A stretch of 37,581 bases of DNA from an uncultured Oscillospiraceae bacterium (GCA_910578735.1 CAJTSQ010000021.1:1-37581), one strand, 5' to 3'; shown: positions 1 through 7,867, counted from the stretch's first letter. Notes: generated from the letters alone by a model not told the origin. Translations and numbers: made by a program.

Positions 1-96
1 GCATGGTTTGCCCTGCTGGCGGGCCTTGCGATTGTAGTCGCAATCTATTTTCTGTCAGCGGAAAACTGTCACCGCTGTGTTCGGAGGGCAAAATGA
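1..96 (+). CDS. C-terminal end of a membrane protein, probably ABC-2-type permease (partial)
   Basis: An open frame enters from the left edge and encodes 31 residues before a TGA at 94-96. The visible part is one hydrophobic helix (AWFALLAGLAIVVAIYFLSA) followed by a short Cys/Arg-rich basic tail. That is typical of the last membrane helix and cytoplasmic end of a permease. Its stop overlaps the ATG of the next gene (ATGA), so the two are translationally coupled. The permease assignment rests on this coupling to a gene with ABC-2-like topology; the fragment is too short to place in a family. Confidence 0.6.
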   Translation, partial: AWFALLAGLAIVVAIYFLSAENCHRCVRRAK

Positions 97-2093
97 GCGT
101 TTTCTCTTATGAATGGAAAAAACTGATGGTCATACAGCGAGGCCTGCTCTATATCCTGGCCGCGCTCCTGGCCAGCACGGTCTGGCTGGCTGCAACCGAC
201 AGGCCGCAGAACAGCGCGATGGAAGAATACCGCGAGGAATACGAGTGGTATCTGGAACGGCTGGACGGGGCCTGCACAGAGGAAAAGGCCGCTTGGCTGG
301 AGCAGGAGGCCCAGGCCATCACCCAGGCCCGCTCTGCCCGCGCCCAATCCCAGGAAAGCTATTACAGCGGCCAGCTCACAGCGGAACAGTATGAGCGGCA
401 GACCGCGGAGGCCAACACGGTATTGGCCCATGAGCATGGTTTTGAAGCTGTGTACCGGCAATATTTGTATATCTGCGAGAACACCGGCAACCGTTACTTT
501 TTGAACACAAACGGCTGGGCGGGGCTGTTTTCCGCCCAAACGCTAGACTTTCCGCTGTTCCTTGTGATTTTGATTTTGGCGGCTGCGGTTTTTTGCTCGG
601 AGTATAGCTGTCAGATGGACGCGCTTTTGCGGACGGCGCCCCAGAGCCGCAAGAGCGCCAGAAGCAAAGCCGTGATGACCCTCTGCGCCGTGTTCGCTCT
701 CTGCGGAGGGCTGGCCCTGATTCGTTTTGCTTTCTTTGGAATAAAATACGGCCTGCCCCACGGGGAGTACCCCGTCCAGAGCATCGCCAGCTTCGGGGGC
801 AGTACAAAAAATATCTCCCTGCTGGCCGCGTATCTGATTTTGGCCGTTCTGCGCTGCTTTGGCTCGGTGTACCTCGCCGCTCTGCTGCTCTTTACCTCCG
901 TTTTAGTGAAGAAATACGCGTTGACAGTGGTGATCGGGGTGGCATCCACCTTGATACCGTATATCGGCCTGTCCCGGCAGATTTGCTATCGCCTGCCGCT
1001 GCCCCTGCCGTTCCTGCTGGCAGCCGGATTCCTGGAGGGGACTTCCTCTGTGGAGGATTCGTTGACAGGGGAACCCATCGTGACGTTTTCAGAGCGTTCC
1101 CCCCGGGAGCTGCTGGCCCTGCTGGGCCTGTCCGCTGTGTGCTGCGCCCTCATGGTAGGATGGGTCCTGCGGCAAAACACAAACTGCTGGCAGTCTGGAA
1201 GAAAACCCGTCAGAGGCCGCGGAGCCGCCGCGCTCTGCCTGCTGGTGCTGCTCTCACTGTCCGGCTGCTCTGTTGCAGAACCCGCGAACGGGATATTCAA
1301 TTCATCCTCACAAAGTGTGTCGGAAGCTTACAGCGTGATCTACGATGACCAGACGCGGACATACGCTCTGGAAAACCGGGCAACCGGCGCTGTGACGGAT
1401 TTGCCCCTCTCTCCGCTGTTCGGGGCCTTTTCGGATGAGGAATCCGTCAAAGCCGTCTATATGGATGCCCCGTACATTTATTATATGGCCTCCCGCACAG
1501 AACAGTATGTGGATCGGGTCGGCAGCTACAACAGCACAGCCACCCAGGTGTCCATTGTCCAGCTTAATACAGAAACCTTTGAGGAACGGGTTATTTTCGA
1601 GAAAATAACAGACAGCGGGCGGTCTCTGCTGGGGATTGACTACACGGTGGGGGATACCTGGATGTTTCTGCAATACTGCTACGGCTTTTTCCTGAACGAT
1701 GACAGTCTCTTTTTCATTACGAATGATGGAATTACGGAAGTGAGCAGAACGGTCCAGCGAACGCAGATGCTGGACATCCCCACCAGGGGGAATATAGCGT
1801 TTGATGGGCGGACGATCTACTTCATCAACGAAAATTCTCTGCTGACAGCGTATGACACCAAGACCCACAAAGCAAGACCCTTTCGGAATGCTGTCGCTCA
1901 CGACTTTTGCCTGACCAGCCAGGGGCTGTACTTTATCAACCGCATGGCTTCCGACCGCGTTTATCTATGCGGCAGGGATGGCGTTGGCAGTCTGAAGATT
2001 TCAAATGACCCGGCCCTGTCGGTTGGTTATGACGGTGAGAAAGTTACCATGATTCTTAAATCGGACGGGAAGGAGGTGGTTTTTGAGCCGTGA
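93..2093 (+). CDS. ABC-2-like membrane permease fused to a lipobox and propeller-like extracellular domain
   Basis: 666 residues. ATG 93 is chosen because a GGAGGG ribosome site precedes it and it overlaps the upstream stop; an earlier in-frame ATG at 3 would run through the previous gene. Residues about 12-33 form a first membrane helix, followed by a long charged, probably helical outside segment (about 35-140) and then a block of roughly five hydrophobic helices to about residue 370, the usual layout of ABC-2 permease subunits. A basic stretch (GRKPVRGRG) and hydrophobic run ending LSLSGC follow, with the Cys at residue 392. This looks exactly like a lipoprotein signal peptide, but in mid-protein. 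The C-terminal 270 residues have repeated Tyr/Asp-rich strand motifs (VYMDAPYIYYMAS, TIYFINENSLLTAYD) like DUF5050-type beta-propellers. No ATPase is in view; it would lie upstream. The domain reading is inference. Confidence 0.7.
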   Translation: MSVFSYEWKKLMVIQRGLLYILAALLASTVWLAATDRPQNSAMEEYREEYEWYLERLDGACTEEKAAWLEQEAQAITQARSARAQSQESYYSGQLTAEQYERQTAEANTVLAHEHGFEAVYRQYLYICENTGNRYFLNTNGWAGLFSAQTLDFPLFLVILILAAAVFCSEYSCQMDALLRTAPQSRKSARSKAVMTLCAVFALCGGLALIRFAFFGIKYGLPHGEYPVQSIASFGGSTKNISLLAAYLILAVLRCFGSVYLAALLLFTSVLVKKYALTVVIGVASTLIPYIGLSRQICYRLPLPLPFLLAAGFLEGTSSVEDSLTGEPIVTFSERSPRELLALLGLSAVCCALMVGWVLRQNTNCWQSGRKPVRGRGAAALCLLVLLSLSGCSVAEPANGIFNSSSQSVSEAYSVIYDDQTRTYALENRATGAVTDLPLSPLFGAFSDEESVKAVYMDAPYIYYMASRTEQYVDRVGSYNSTATQVSIVQLNTETFEERVIFEKITDSGRSLLGIDYTVGDTWMFLQYCYGFFLNDDSLFFITNDGITEVSRTVQRTQMLDIPTRGNIAFDGRTIYFINENSLLTAYDTKTHKARPFRNAVAHDFCLTSQGLYFINRMASDRVYLCGRDGVGSLKISNDPALSVGYDGEKVTMILKSDGKEVVFEP

Positions 2094-2196
2094 CGGTACA
2101 ATTTCTATTGAGCGCTGCCATTCTGATGATACAGGCCGGTTTTCACAGGACACGTTAAACGGTGCAGTCGCTGAACTGGCTTATAAAGACCTATGA
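2083..2196 (+). CDS. Possible small TTG-start gene, 37 residues, unknown
   Basis: A strong AGGAGG at 2071-2076 lies inside the end of the permease gene, 6 bases before TTG 2083. That frame stays open for 37 codons (SRDGTISIERCHSDDTGRF...) to TGA 2194-2196, just before a hairpin at 2202. The good ribosome site and the terminator placement support translation; the TTG start, short length and lack of a recognised family weigh against it. It could also be the remnant of a longer gene. Confidence 0.33.
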   Translation: MSRDGTISIERCHSDDTGRFSQDTLNGAVAELAYKDL

Positions 2197-2201
2197 GTTG
2201 G

Positions 2202-2228
2202 GCCGGGTACTCAATGGAAGTACCCGGC
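2202..2228 (+). terminator. Hairpin after the ABC locus
   Basis: GCCGGGTA (2202-2209) pairs perfectly with TACCCGGC (2221-2228) across an 11-base loop. The downstream tract (CTTCTGCAATTT) is only modestly T-rich. It is probably the end of the ABC transporter transcript. Confidence 0.5.
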
Positions 2229-2374
2229 CTTCTGCAATTTGATCCGACGCTTCATCACACAGCCTTTCGCCCAAAATCGCTTTGCATCCTGCGTATTGCA
2301 ACGCCTATGCCTCTTGACTTAAACCCGGCTTCAAGTGATAAAATAGCTTTAACTAAAAAGCAAGGAGGACTGTC

Positions 2375-3520
2375 ATGAAGTATCGTACATTGGGCCGCAC
2401 CGGCCTGAAGATCAGCGAGATCGGCATGGGCTGCGAAGGCCTTGTGGACAAGACCGCTGGACAGGTAAAGGAATTTGTAGACAAGATGGAGGAGCTGGGA
2501 GTCAACTGCATCGATCTTTACTCCCCCAATCCGGTGATGCGCTCCAACCTGGGCCAGGCCCTGAAGGGCCGGCGGGAGAAATTTATCCTGCAATCCCACC
2601 TGTGTTCCATCTGGGAGGAGGGGCAGTACCTGCGTACCCGGGACATCAGCAAGGTAAAGGCCGGCTTCGCCCACATGCTCCGTGAGCTGGACACCGATTT
2701 CATCGACATCGGCATGATCCACTACTCCGATGCCCTATCCGACTGGCAAGACATAAAAGCCGGTCCCATTATGGCCTACGCCCAGGCGCTGAAGGAAGCC
2801 GGGAAGATCGGCTGCATCGGCCTGTCCAGCCACAACCCGGAGGTGGCCCAAGCAGCGGTGGACAGCGGGCTCATCGATGTGCTCATGTTCAGTGTCAACC
2901 CCTGCTATGACCTTCAGCCCGCCGGAGAGGACGTGGAACAGCTGTGGGCGGAGGCCGCCTATGAAAAGCCTTTGGTAAATATGGATCCCCAGCGCCAGGC
3001 CCTCTACGAGAGCTGCCAGCGGCTGGGGGTGGGAGTCACAGTGATGAAGGCCTTCGGCGGCGGTGATCTGCTCAGTCAATATTCCCCCGCCGGGGTGGCG
3101 CTCACCCCCATCCAGTGCCTGCATTACGCCTTAACCCGGCCCGGGGTGGCCTGCGTCATGGCGGGGGCCAAGACGGTGGAGGAACTGGTCCGGTCCGCCG
3201 CCTATGAGGACGCCCCGGACAGCGAAAAGGACTACGCCACCGCCTTCGCCGCCATGCCCAAAATCAGCTGGGAGGGCCACTGCATGTACTGCGGCCACTG
3301 CGCCCCCTGTCCCCGGGGCATCGATGTGGCCTCCGTGACCAAGTTCCTCAACCTGGCCCGGGCCCAAGGCGGGGTGCCCGAGACGGTGCGGGAGCACTAC
3401 GCGATCCTTTCCCACCACGCCGGGGAGTGCATAGCCTGCGGTGCCTGTGAGGGGCGGTGCCCCTTCAACGTCCCCATACGTGAGAACATGCGGCAGGCCG
3501 CCGAGATATTTGGGCGATAA
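2375..3520 (+). CDS. Aldo/keto reductase with C-terminal 4Fe-4S ferredoxin domain
   Basis: 381 residues, with AAGGAGG 8 bases before the ATG. The N-terminal signature MKYRTLGRTGLKISEIGMG and the TIM-barrel pattern (GVNCIDLY, IGLSSHNPE, GVTVMKAFGGGDLL, GVACVMAGAKTVEEL) place it in the predicted oxidoreductase group of aldo/keto reductases (COG1453 type). The C-terminus carries two cluster motifs: C303-x2-C306-x2-C309-x2-C312-P and C352-x2-C355-x2-C358-x3-C362-P. These predict two [4Fe-4S] centres and therefore a soluble cytoplasmic electron-transfer oxidoreductase. The position where classical members have the catalytic lysine (ATK) reads QSH, with His75. The classical active-site tetrad is therefore not intact, and the substrate and cofactor are unknown. 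It appears to be transcribed alone, with a 116-base gap to the sirtuin gene. Confidence 0.9.
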   Translation: MKYRTLGRTGLKISEIGMGCEGLVDKTAGQVKEFVDKMEELGVNCIDLYSPNPVMRSNLGQALKGRREKFILQSHLCSIWEEGQYLRTRDISKVKAGFAHMLRELDTDFIDIGMIHYSDALSDWQDIKAGPIMAYAQALKEAGKIGCIGLSSHNPEVAQAAVDSGLIDVLMFSVNPCYDLQPAGEDVEQLWAEAAYEKPLVNMDPQRQALYESCQRLGVGVTVMKAFGGGDLLSQYSPAGVALTPIQCLHYALTRPGVACVMAGAKTVEELVRSAAYEDAPDSEKDYATAFAAMPKISWEGHCMYCGHCAPCPRGIDVASVTKFLNLARAQGGVPETVREHYAILSHHAGECIACGACEGRCPFNVPIRENMRQAAEIFGR

Positions 3521-3636
3521 GCCCGCGCCCAAGGCCGGTTTCTTCAACGCCTTATGGCAAGCGTTCGCCGGCCCGGGAGACCTTATTTTTAGTGTTTTGC
3601 GCATGGCTGGTATATAGTAAAAAAGGAGGGCTTCCC

Positions 3637-4362
3637 ATGGATGAAAAAATTAAAACCTTACAGCAGTGGATTGACGAGAGCCGGGCCATTGTGTTTTTCG
3701 GCGGGGCGGGGGTAAGCACCGAGAGCGGCATCCCGGATTTCCGCAGTGTGGACGGGCTATACAACCAGAAGTACGCCTGGCCCCCGGAGGAGATCCTCAG
3801 CCGCACCTTCTTCGACGCCCGGCCGGAGGAATTTTACCGCTTCTACCGGGACAAGATGCTCTGCCTGGATGCCCAGCCCAACGCCGCTCACAAGAAGCTG
3901 GCCGAGCTGGAGGCGGCGGGCAGGCTGCGCTCTGTGGTCACCCAGAACATCGACGGCCTGCACCAGAAGGCGGGCTCCAAGCGGGTTTGGGAGCTCCACG
4001 GCAGCGTCCACCGCAACTACTGCATGAGGTGCCATAAGCCCTACGCCGTGGAGGAAATTAAAGAGGGGACGGGGGTGCCCAAGTGTTCCTGCGGCGGCAC
4101 CGTCAAGCCCGATGTGGTCCTCTACGAGGAGGGGCTGGACAGCGCCACCATCGAGGGGGCGGTGGCCGACATTCAGGCGGCCGACCTGCTCATCATCGGA
4201 GGGACCTCCCTGGCGGTGTACCCCGCCGCCGGGCTCATCAACTACTATCAGGGCTCCCGGCTGGTGCTCATCAACAAGAGCCCCACCCCCTACGACGACC
4301 GGGCCAGCCTGGCCATCAACCTGCCCATCGGCCAGGTGCTGGGGCAGATTAGGGTCCAATGA
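3637..4362 (+). CDS. cobB: NAD-dependent protein deacylase, sirtuin family (SIR2/CobB-like)
   Basis: 241 residues. ATG 3637 follows AAAGGAGGG at a 6-base spacing; the in-frame upstream codons from 3592 lack a site. The motifs are diagnostic: GAGVSTESGIPDFRS (about 24-37) and TQNIDGLHQKAG (about 102-113) bind NAD, H121 in HGS is the catalytic base, and C129-x2-C132 with C150-x-C152 is the zinc knot. GGTSLAVYPAAG and NKSPTPYDD complete the Rossmann core. Sirtuins remove acetyl or acyl groups from lysine using NAD and release nicotinamide and O-acyl-ADP-ribose. The stop overlaps the start of the WYL regulator by 4 bases, so the two are coupled. The symbol is by family; acyl specificity cannot be read here. 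Confidence 0.95.
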   Translation: MDEKIKTLQQWIDESRAIVFFGGAGVSTESGIPDFRSVDGLYNQKYAWPPEEILSRTFFDARPEEFYRFYRDKMLCLDAQPNAAHKKLAELEAAGRLRSVVTQNIDGLHQKAGSKRVWELHGSVHRNYCMRCHKPYAVEEIKEGTGVPKCSCGGTVKPDVVLYEEGLDSATIEGAVADIQAADLLIIGGTSLAVYPAAGLINYYQGSRLVLINKSPTPYDDRASLAINLPIGQVLGQIRVQ

Positions 4363-5258
4363 AAAACGGCCGTCTCTTTGAAATTCTCTACCTCCTGGTG
4401 GAGAGACGGGCCGTCACCGCCGGGGAGCTGGCAAAGCGGTTAGAGGTGTCGGAGCGCACCATCTACCGGGATGTGGATGCCCTGTCCGCCGCCGGCATAC
4501 CGGTGTACGCCCAGAAGGGCAAGGGGGGCGGCATCCGGCTGATGGACCAGTTTGTGCTGGACCGGGCGCTGCTGTCCCGGAGCCAGCAGGACGAAATTCT
4601 CTTTGCCCTCCAGGCCATCCGGGCCACCGGCGGGGGAGAGGAGGCCTTGTCCCGGCTGTCCGCCCTGTTCCGCCGGGAGGGGGACGACTGGCTGGAGGTG
4701 GATTTTTCCGACTGGGGCAGCGGGGCGGTGGAGCGGGAGAATTTTTCCCGGGTAAAGCGGTCCATTCTGGAACGCCGGCCCTTGTCGTTCACCTACTACA
4801 ACTCCGCCGGGGAGACGAGCCGCCGGACGGTGGAGCCCGCCCGGCTGGTGTTCAAGGCCGGGTGCTGGTATCTGTCCGCCTTCTGCCGGGCGCGGCAGGA
4901 CTGGCGCATCTTCCGGCTGGTGCGGATGGAGGACCTCTGCCTGGAGGAGGGGAGCTGTCCGCCCCGCACGCCCCCGGAGCAGCTGGAGGCCCCTATGTCC
5001 GGGGACTACCGGGGAGTGGACCTGCGGCTGCTGTTCGCCCCCTCCGCCGCATGGCGGGTGCGGGACTACTTCCACCCCGGGGAGGTGTCCCTCCAGCCAG
5101 ACGGGCGCCTGCTGGTGACGTGTACCTTCCCGGAGGACCAGTGGCTGCTGTCCTTTCTGCTGTCCTTCGGCGGACAGCTGGAGGTGCTGGAGCCGGTCTA
5201 CTGGCGGGATATTTTAAAGGGCGAGATAAAGAAATCGTTGGAAGTCTATGAAACCTGA
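4359..5258 (+). CDS. HTH-WYL transcriptional regulator (YafY/DeoR-like)
   Basis: 299 residues, starting in the ATGA overlap with the sirtuin stop. Residues 1-60 form a winged helix-turn-helix (MKNGRLFEILYLLVERRAV, then LAKRLEVSERTIYRDVDALS), with a wing at GKGGGIRL. The middle holds the WYL domain (RRPLSFTYYNSAGE, FKAGCWYLSAFCRARQDWRIFRL), and a C-terminal WCX-like extension runs to the end. WYL regulators sense small ligands or nucleic acids. A perfect 10-3-10 palindrome overlaps this gene's stop codon and could be its operator, which would make the regulator control the following zinc-ribbon gene. That target is inferred. Confidence 0.92.
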   Translation: MKNGRLFEILYLLVERRAVTAGELAKRLEVSERTIYRDVDALSAAGIPVYAQKGKGGGIRLMDQFVLDRALLSRSQQDEILFALQAIRATGGGEEALSRLSALFRREGDDWLEVDFSDWGSGAVERENFSRVKRSILERRPLSFTYYNSAGETSRRTVEPARLVFKAGCWYLSAFCRARQDWRIFRLVRMEDLCLEEGSCPPRTPPEQLEAPMSGDYRGVDLRLLFAPSAAWRVRDYFHPGEVSLQPDGRLLVTCTFPEDQWLLSFLLSFGGQLEVLEPVYWRDILKGEIKKSLEVYET

Positions 5259-5274
5259 CAGACCCTGTCAGGTT
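5252..5274. promoter_or_regulatory. Perfect 10-bp palindrome, candidate operator of the WYL regulator
   Basis: AACCTGACAG (5252-5261), spacer ACC, CTGTCAGGTT (5265-5274): every base of the arms is complementary. It overlaps the stop of the WYL gene and lies 63 bases before the zinc-ribbon start. A second GC-rich hairpin, GACGGGG/CCCCGTC (5298-5315), sits just before that gene's ribosome site. The first could be a dimer-binding site or an RNA hairpin. The absence of a T-run argues against a terminator. Confidence 0.5.
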
Positions 5275-5336
5275 ATGGGGCGTATCCTTGTGGCAGAGAC
5301 GGGGCAGACCCCGTCCGACATAAGGAGGTTTTTCCA

Positions 5337-5609
5337 ATGGAAGAAAGAAAGTTTTGTCAGTGCTGCGCCATGCCCCTGGACAAGCCCGAGGATAAGGGCA
5401 CCGAGGCCGGCGGCGCCCTCAGTGAGGACTACTGCCGCTACTGCTATCAAAACGGAGCCTTTACCGCCCCGGAGGCCACCATGGACGATATCATCGCCTT
5501 TAACCTGAAGTTCAACGCGGAGAACGGCCACCCCTTCGGGCCCCAGGAGGAGGCGGAAAAGATGATGCGGGGCTGGTTCCCCACCCTGAAGCGGTGGAGA
5601 AAGGAATAA
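5337..5609 (+). CDS. Small putative zinc-ribbon protein
   Basis: 90 residues, with TAAGGAGG about 8 bases upstream of the ATG. The N-terminus has C-x2-C (FCQCCAMPL, with an extra Cys) and a second C-x2-C (DYCRYCYQNGAFT) about 25 residues later, followed by a helical part (MDDIIAFNLKFN) ending KRWRKE. This matches the putative zinc ribbon family (Pfam zn_ribbon_2 type), common in Firmicutes and often found beside WYL or MerR regulators. The function is unknown. It closes the sirtuin-WYL cluster and is followed by a strong terminator. Confidence 0.85.
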   Translation: MEERKFCQCCAMPLDKPEDKGTEAGGALSEDYCRYCYQNGAFTAPEATMDDIIAFNLKFNAENGHPFGPQEEAEKMMRGWFPTLKRWRKE

Positions 5610-5629
5610 TGTTTCATTCACAAAGCATC

Positions 5630-5654
5630 AACCGCCCGATTGGGCGGTTTTTTT
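5630..5654 (+). terminator. Rho-independent terminator
   Basis: AACCGCCC (5630-5637) pairs with GGGCGGTT (5642-5649) around a 4-base loop and runs into a stretch of T residues. It ends the sirtuin/WYL/zinc-ribbon transcript. Confidence 0.92.
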
Positions 5655-5664
5655 ATGAAAACGC

Positions 5665-5698
5665 TTGACTTTTGCAACTGCTTAATCTATAATTAAGC
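5665..5698 (+). promoter_or_regulatory. Sigma-A promoter with an embedded palindrome (autoregulation of the RHH gene)
   Basis: TTGACT (5665-5670), a 17-base spacer and TATAAT (5688-5693) form a near-consensus promoter 24 bases before the RHH gene's ribosome site. A perfect inverted repeat, GCTTAAT (5680-5686) / ATTAAGC (5692-5698), covers the -10 box. This is where an autorepressor of the ribbon-helix-helix type would be expected to bind. Confidence 0.8.
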
Positions 5699-5721
5699 CA
5701 TGGCAAAAGTGAGGTGAAAAA

Positions 5722-5904
5722 ATGTTGCCAAGGACTGGACGTCCAATCAAGGGAACAAGCAAGCGGGACAAAAGCTTACAGCTTCGTATGAGCAGGGAAG
5801 AACTTGAATTGTTGGATGAATGCTCCAAGAGGCTGGAGATGACCCGCACCGATGTAGTAAACAAAGGAATTAAGCTTGTGAAAAAAGAATTGGACAAAAA
5901 ATAA
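5722..5904 (+). CDS. Ribbon-helix-helix (Arc/MetJ-like) small DNA-binding protein
   Basis: 60 residues, with GAGGTG before the ATG. After a basic N-terminus (GRPIKGTSKRDKS) comes a short strand (LQLRMS) and two helices (EELELLDECSKRLE and TRTDVVNKGIKLVKKEL), the layout of a minimal RHH repressor acting as a dimer. Such proteins are typical of plasmids, phages and toxin-antitoxin systems. The palindrome over its own -10 box suggests autorepression. No obvious toxin lies directly downstream; the next gene, 113 bases on, encodes a 65-residue unknown. The coding part is more AT-rich than its neighbours, so acquisition by transfer is possible. Confidence 0.85.
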   Translation: MLPRTGRPIKGTSKRDKSLQLRMSREELELLDECSKRLEMTRTDVVNKGIKLVKKELDKK

Positions 5905-6017
5905 CGGAAACGCCCTCCCGTCGAAAGTTGAGCGAATCCGTTATTGAACCACACCCGGAGGTCTGGTAAATCTGATGATACCATGCCTCCCGGTGAAAAT
6001 CAAGGAGGTTTTTCAAA

Positions 6018-6215
6018 ATGGAACCCATTATTGAAAAAATCGGGAGATACATAGAACTGACGGATATGGACGAAGCGGCGAAGCGGGGGTATCAGATGGG
6101 ACTGCGCGACATGCTGGCGCTGTGTGACGTAGCAGACCGGGATACCAGCCTCGCAGTATGCGAGGCGTTTCTATTCGGAAAGGCGAAAGGCTACCGGGCG
6201 GCCAAGGCACGTTAA
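6018..6215 (+). CDS. Small hypothetical protein, 65 residues
   Basis: AAGGAGG lies about 9 bases before the ATG. The sequence (MEPIIEKIGRYIELTDMDE... ending GKAKGYRAAKAR) is predicted to be all-helical, without Cys pairs, membrane segments or a family I recognise. Proteins of this size and style occur on phages and integrative elements. Its last 4 bases overlap the end of yifB, which runs the other way. With the RHH gene it may form a small acquired unit; a toxin/antitoxin reading is speculation. Confidence 0.7.
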   Translation: MEPIIEKIGRYIELTDMDEAAKRGYQMGLRDMLALCDVADRDTSLAVCEAFLFGKAKGYRAAKAR

Positions 6216-7729
6216 CGCCGCAAATATTCCGGCGGCCGGTATTGCAAAGCCTCGGCCAGGTGGGCGGGGGTGATCTCTCCGCCGCCGTCCAGGTCGGCGA
6301 TGGTGCGGGCCACCCGGAGGATGCGGTCGTAGCTGCGGGCGGTGAGACCCATCCGGTCAAAGGCCCCCTTCATCAGCCGCTGGCAGCCCTCGTCCAGGGC
6401 GCAGAAGCGGTCCAGGCTCTCCCGAGTGAGCTGGGAGTTGCTGGGCACGCCGGTGTCCTTCTGCCGGGCGGTCTGGAGGGCCCGGGCGGCGTCCACCCGC
6501 TCCTTCACCTGGGCGGAGGTCTCCGCCCGCTCCCGCTGTGCCAATTCGTCGAACTCCAGCGGCTCCACCTGGACAAACAGGTCCAGCCGGTCCAGCAGGG
6601 GCCCGGACAGCCGGGACAGATACTTTTTCACCTCACCTTCGGTGCAGTGGCACCGGCCGGAGGGGTGGCCGTACCAGCCGCACTTGCAGGGGTTCATGGC
6701 ACACACCAGCATGAACCGGGCGGGGTAAGCCACGGTGCCCGCCGCCCGGGATATCTGTACCTGGCCGTCCTCCAGGGGCTGGCGGAGCACCTCCAGCACC
6801 TCCTTGGGGAACTCGGGCAGCTCGTCCAGAAAGAGGACCCCGTTGTGGGCCAGAGAAATCTCTCCCGGCCGGGGATTGGAGCCGCCCCCGGCCATGCCGA
6901 TGGAGGACACGGTGTGGTGGGGGGCGCGGAAGGGACGCAGGGCGATGAGGGGCTGCTTGGCGCTGGTCTGACCCATGATGGAGTGAATTTCGGTGGATTC
7001 CAGGGCCTCCTGGCGGGTCATGTCGGGCAGGATGCCGGGCAGGCGGCGGGCCAGCATGGATTTGCCCGTCCCCGGGGGGCCGGACATGAGGACGCTGTGC
7101 CCACCGGCGGCGGCGATCTCCAGGGCACGCTTCACCTGCTCCTGTCCTTTCACCTCGGACATGTCGGGGCAGTGGAGGGTGGACTTCCCGGGCACCCAGG
7201 GCGGGGCAGGGGGGATGAGCTCCTCTCCCATCAGGTGGCGTTCCAGCTGGGGGATATCCCGGACGGGATAGACCACCGGGCCCTCCGCCAGGGTGGCCTC
7301 GGGGGCGTTCTCCTCCGGGACATACAGCGCCTCGATCCCCTCCCGCTTGGCGGCCAGGGCCATGGACAGCATGCCCGCGCAGGGCCGCAGCTGGCCGGAC
7401 AGGGACAGCTCCCCGAGGAAGGCGCAGCGCTCCTTTGGCAGCCGCAGCTGTTTGCCGGCGGCCAGGATGCCCACCAGGATGGGCAGGTCATAGAGTGTGC
7501 CCACTTTTTTCAGATGGGCGGGGGCCAGGTTGACGGTGATGCGGCTGACAGGGAAGGTGAAGCCGCAGTTTTTGATGGCCGCCCGCACCCGCTCCCGGGC
7601 CTCGTTGACGGCGGCGTCGGGCAGGCCCACCACCGTAAAGGCGGGCAGGCCGCCGGACAGGTCGCACTCGGCGGATACCAGATAGCCTGTAACTCCGTGG
7701 AGCCCCAGGGATTGAATCGACCGTACCAT
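6212..7729 (-). CDS. YifB/ComM-family Mg-chelatase-like AAA+ ATPase
   Basis: 505 residues. The N-terminal Lon-S5-like domain (MVRSIQSLGLHGVTGYLV..., GLPDAAVNEARERVRAAIKN) is followed by an AAA+ core with Walker A GPPGTGKS (217-224) and Walker B LFLDE (about 299-303). A Cys/His cluster (MNPCKCGWYGHPSGRCHC) and the C-terminal Mg_chelatase_C domain (ARSYDRILRVARTIADL) complete a full-length member. In Gram-negative relatives ComM is a branch-migration helicase that helps integrate DNA during transformation, so a role in recombination is likely but unproven here. GGAGG-type ribosome site (TTGGAGGTAGAAC) and a clear promoter precede it. Confidence 0.94.
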   Translation of the reverse strand: MVRSIQSLGLHGVTGYLVSAECDLSGGLPAFTVVGLPDAAVNEARERVRAAIKNCGFTFPVSRITVNLAPAHLKKVGTLYDLPILVGILAAGKQLRLPKERCAFLGELSLSGQLRPCAGMLSMALAAKREGIEALYVPEENAPEATLAEGPVVYPVRDIPQLERHLMGEELIPPAPPWVPGKSTLHCPDMSEVKGQEQVKRALEIAAAGGHSVLMSGPPGTGKSMLARRLPGILPDMTRQEALESTEIHSIMGQTSAKQPLIALRPFRAPHHTVSSIGMAGGGSNPRPGEISLAHNGVLFLDELPEFPKEVLEVLRQPLEDGQVQISRAAGTVAYPARFMLVCAMNPCKCGWYGHPSGRCHCTEGEVKKYLSRLSGPLLDRLDLFVQVEPLEFDELAQRERAETSAQVKERVDAARALQTARQKDTGVPSNSQLTRESLDRFCALDEGCQRLMKGAFDRMGLTARSYDRILRVARTIADLDGGGEITPAHLAEALQYRPPEYLRR

Positions 7730-7765
7730 GTTCTACCTCCAACTGAAGGAATGCTTGATGTCTCC

Positions 7766-7794
7766 ATTGTAGCGGTTTTTGGGAAAAAATGCAA
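7766..7794 (-). promoter_or_regulatory. Promoter of the yifB-like gene
   Basis: On the minus strand TTGCAT (7794-7789) and TACAAT (7771-7766) are separated by exactly 17 bases, about 37 bases before the start codon. Confidence 0.65.
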
Positions 7795-7837
7795 CATGGG
7801 GACGAAGAATGTTTTTTCGGGAATTGGAAGAAAAGTG

Positions 7838-7867
7838 TTGTACTCAGGACCTTTTGTGTGTTATAAT
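7838..7867 (+). promoter_or_regulatory. Promoter of the chemoreceptor gene
   Basis: TTGTAC (7838-7843), an 18-base spacer and TATAAT (7862-7867) lie about 55 bases upstream of the start. It is sigma-A-like, not the SigD pattern often seen for motility genes. Confidence 0.65.
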
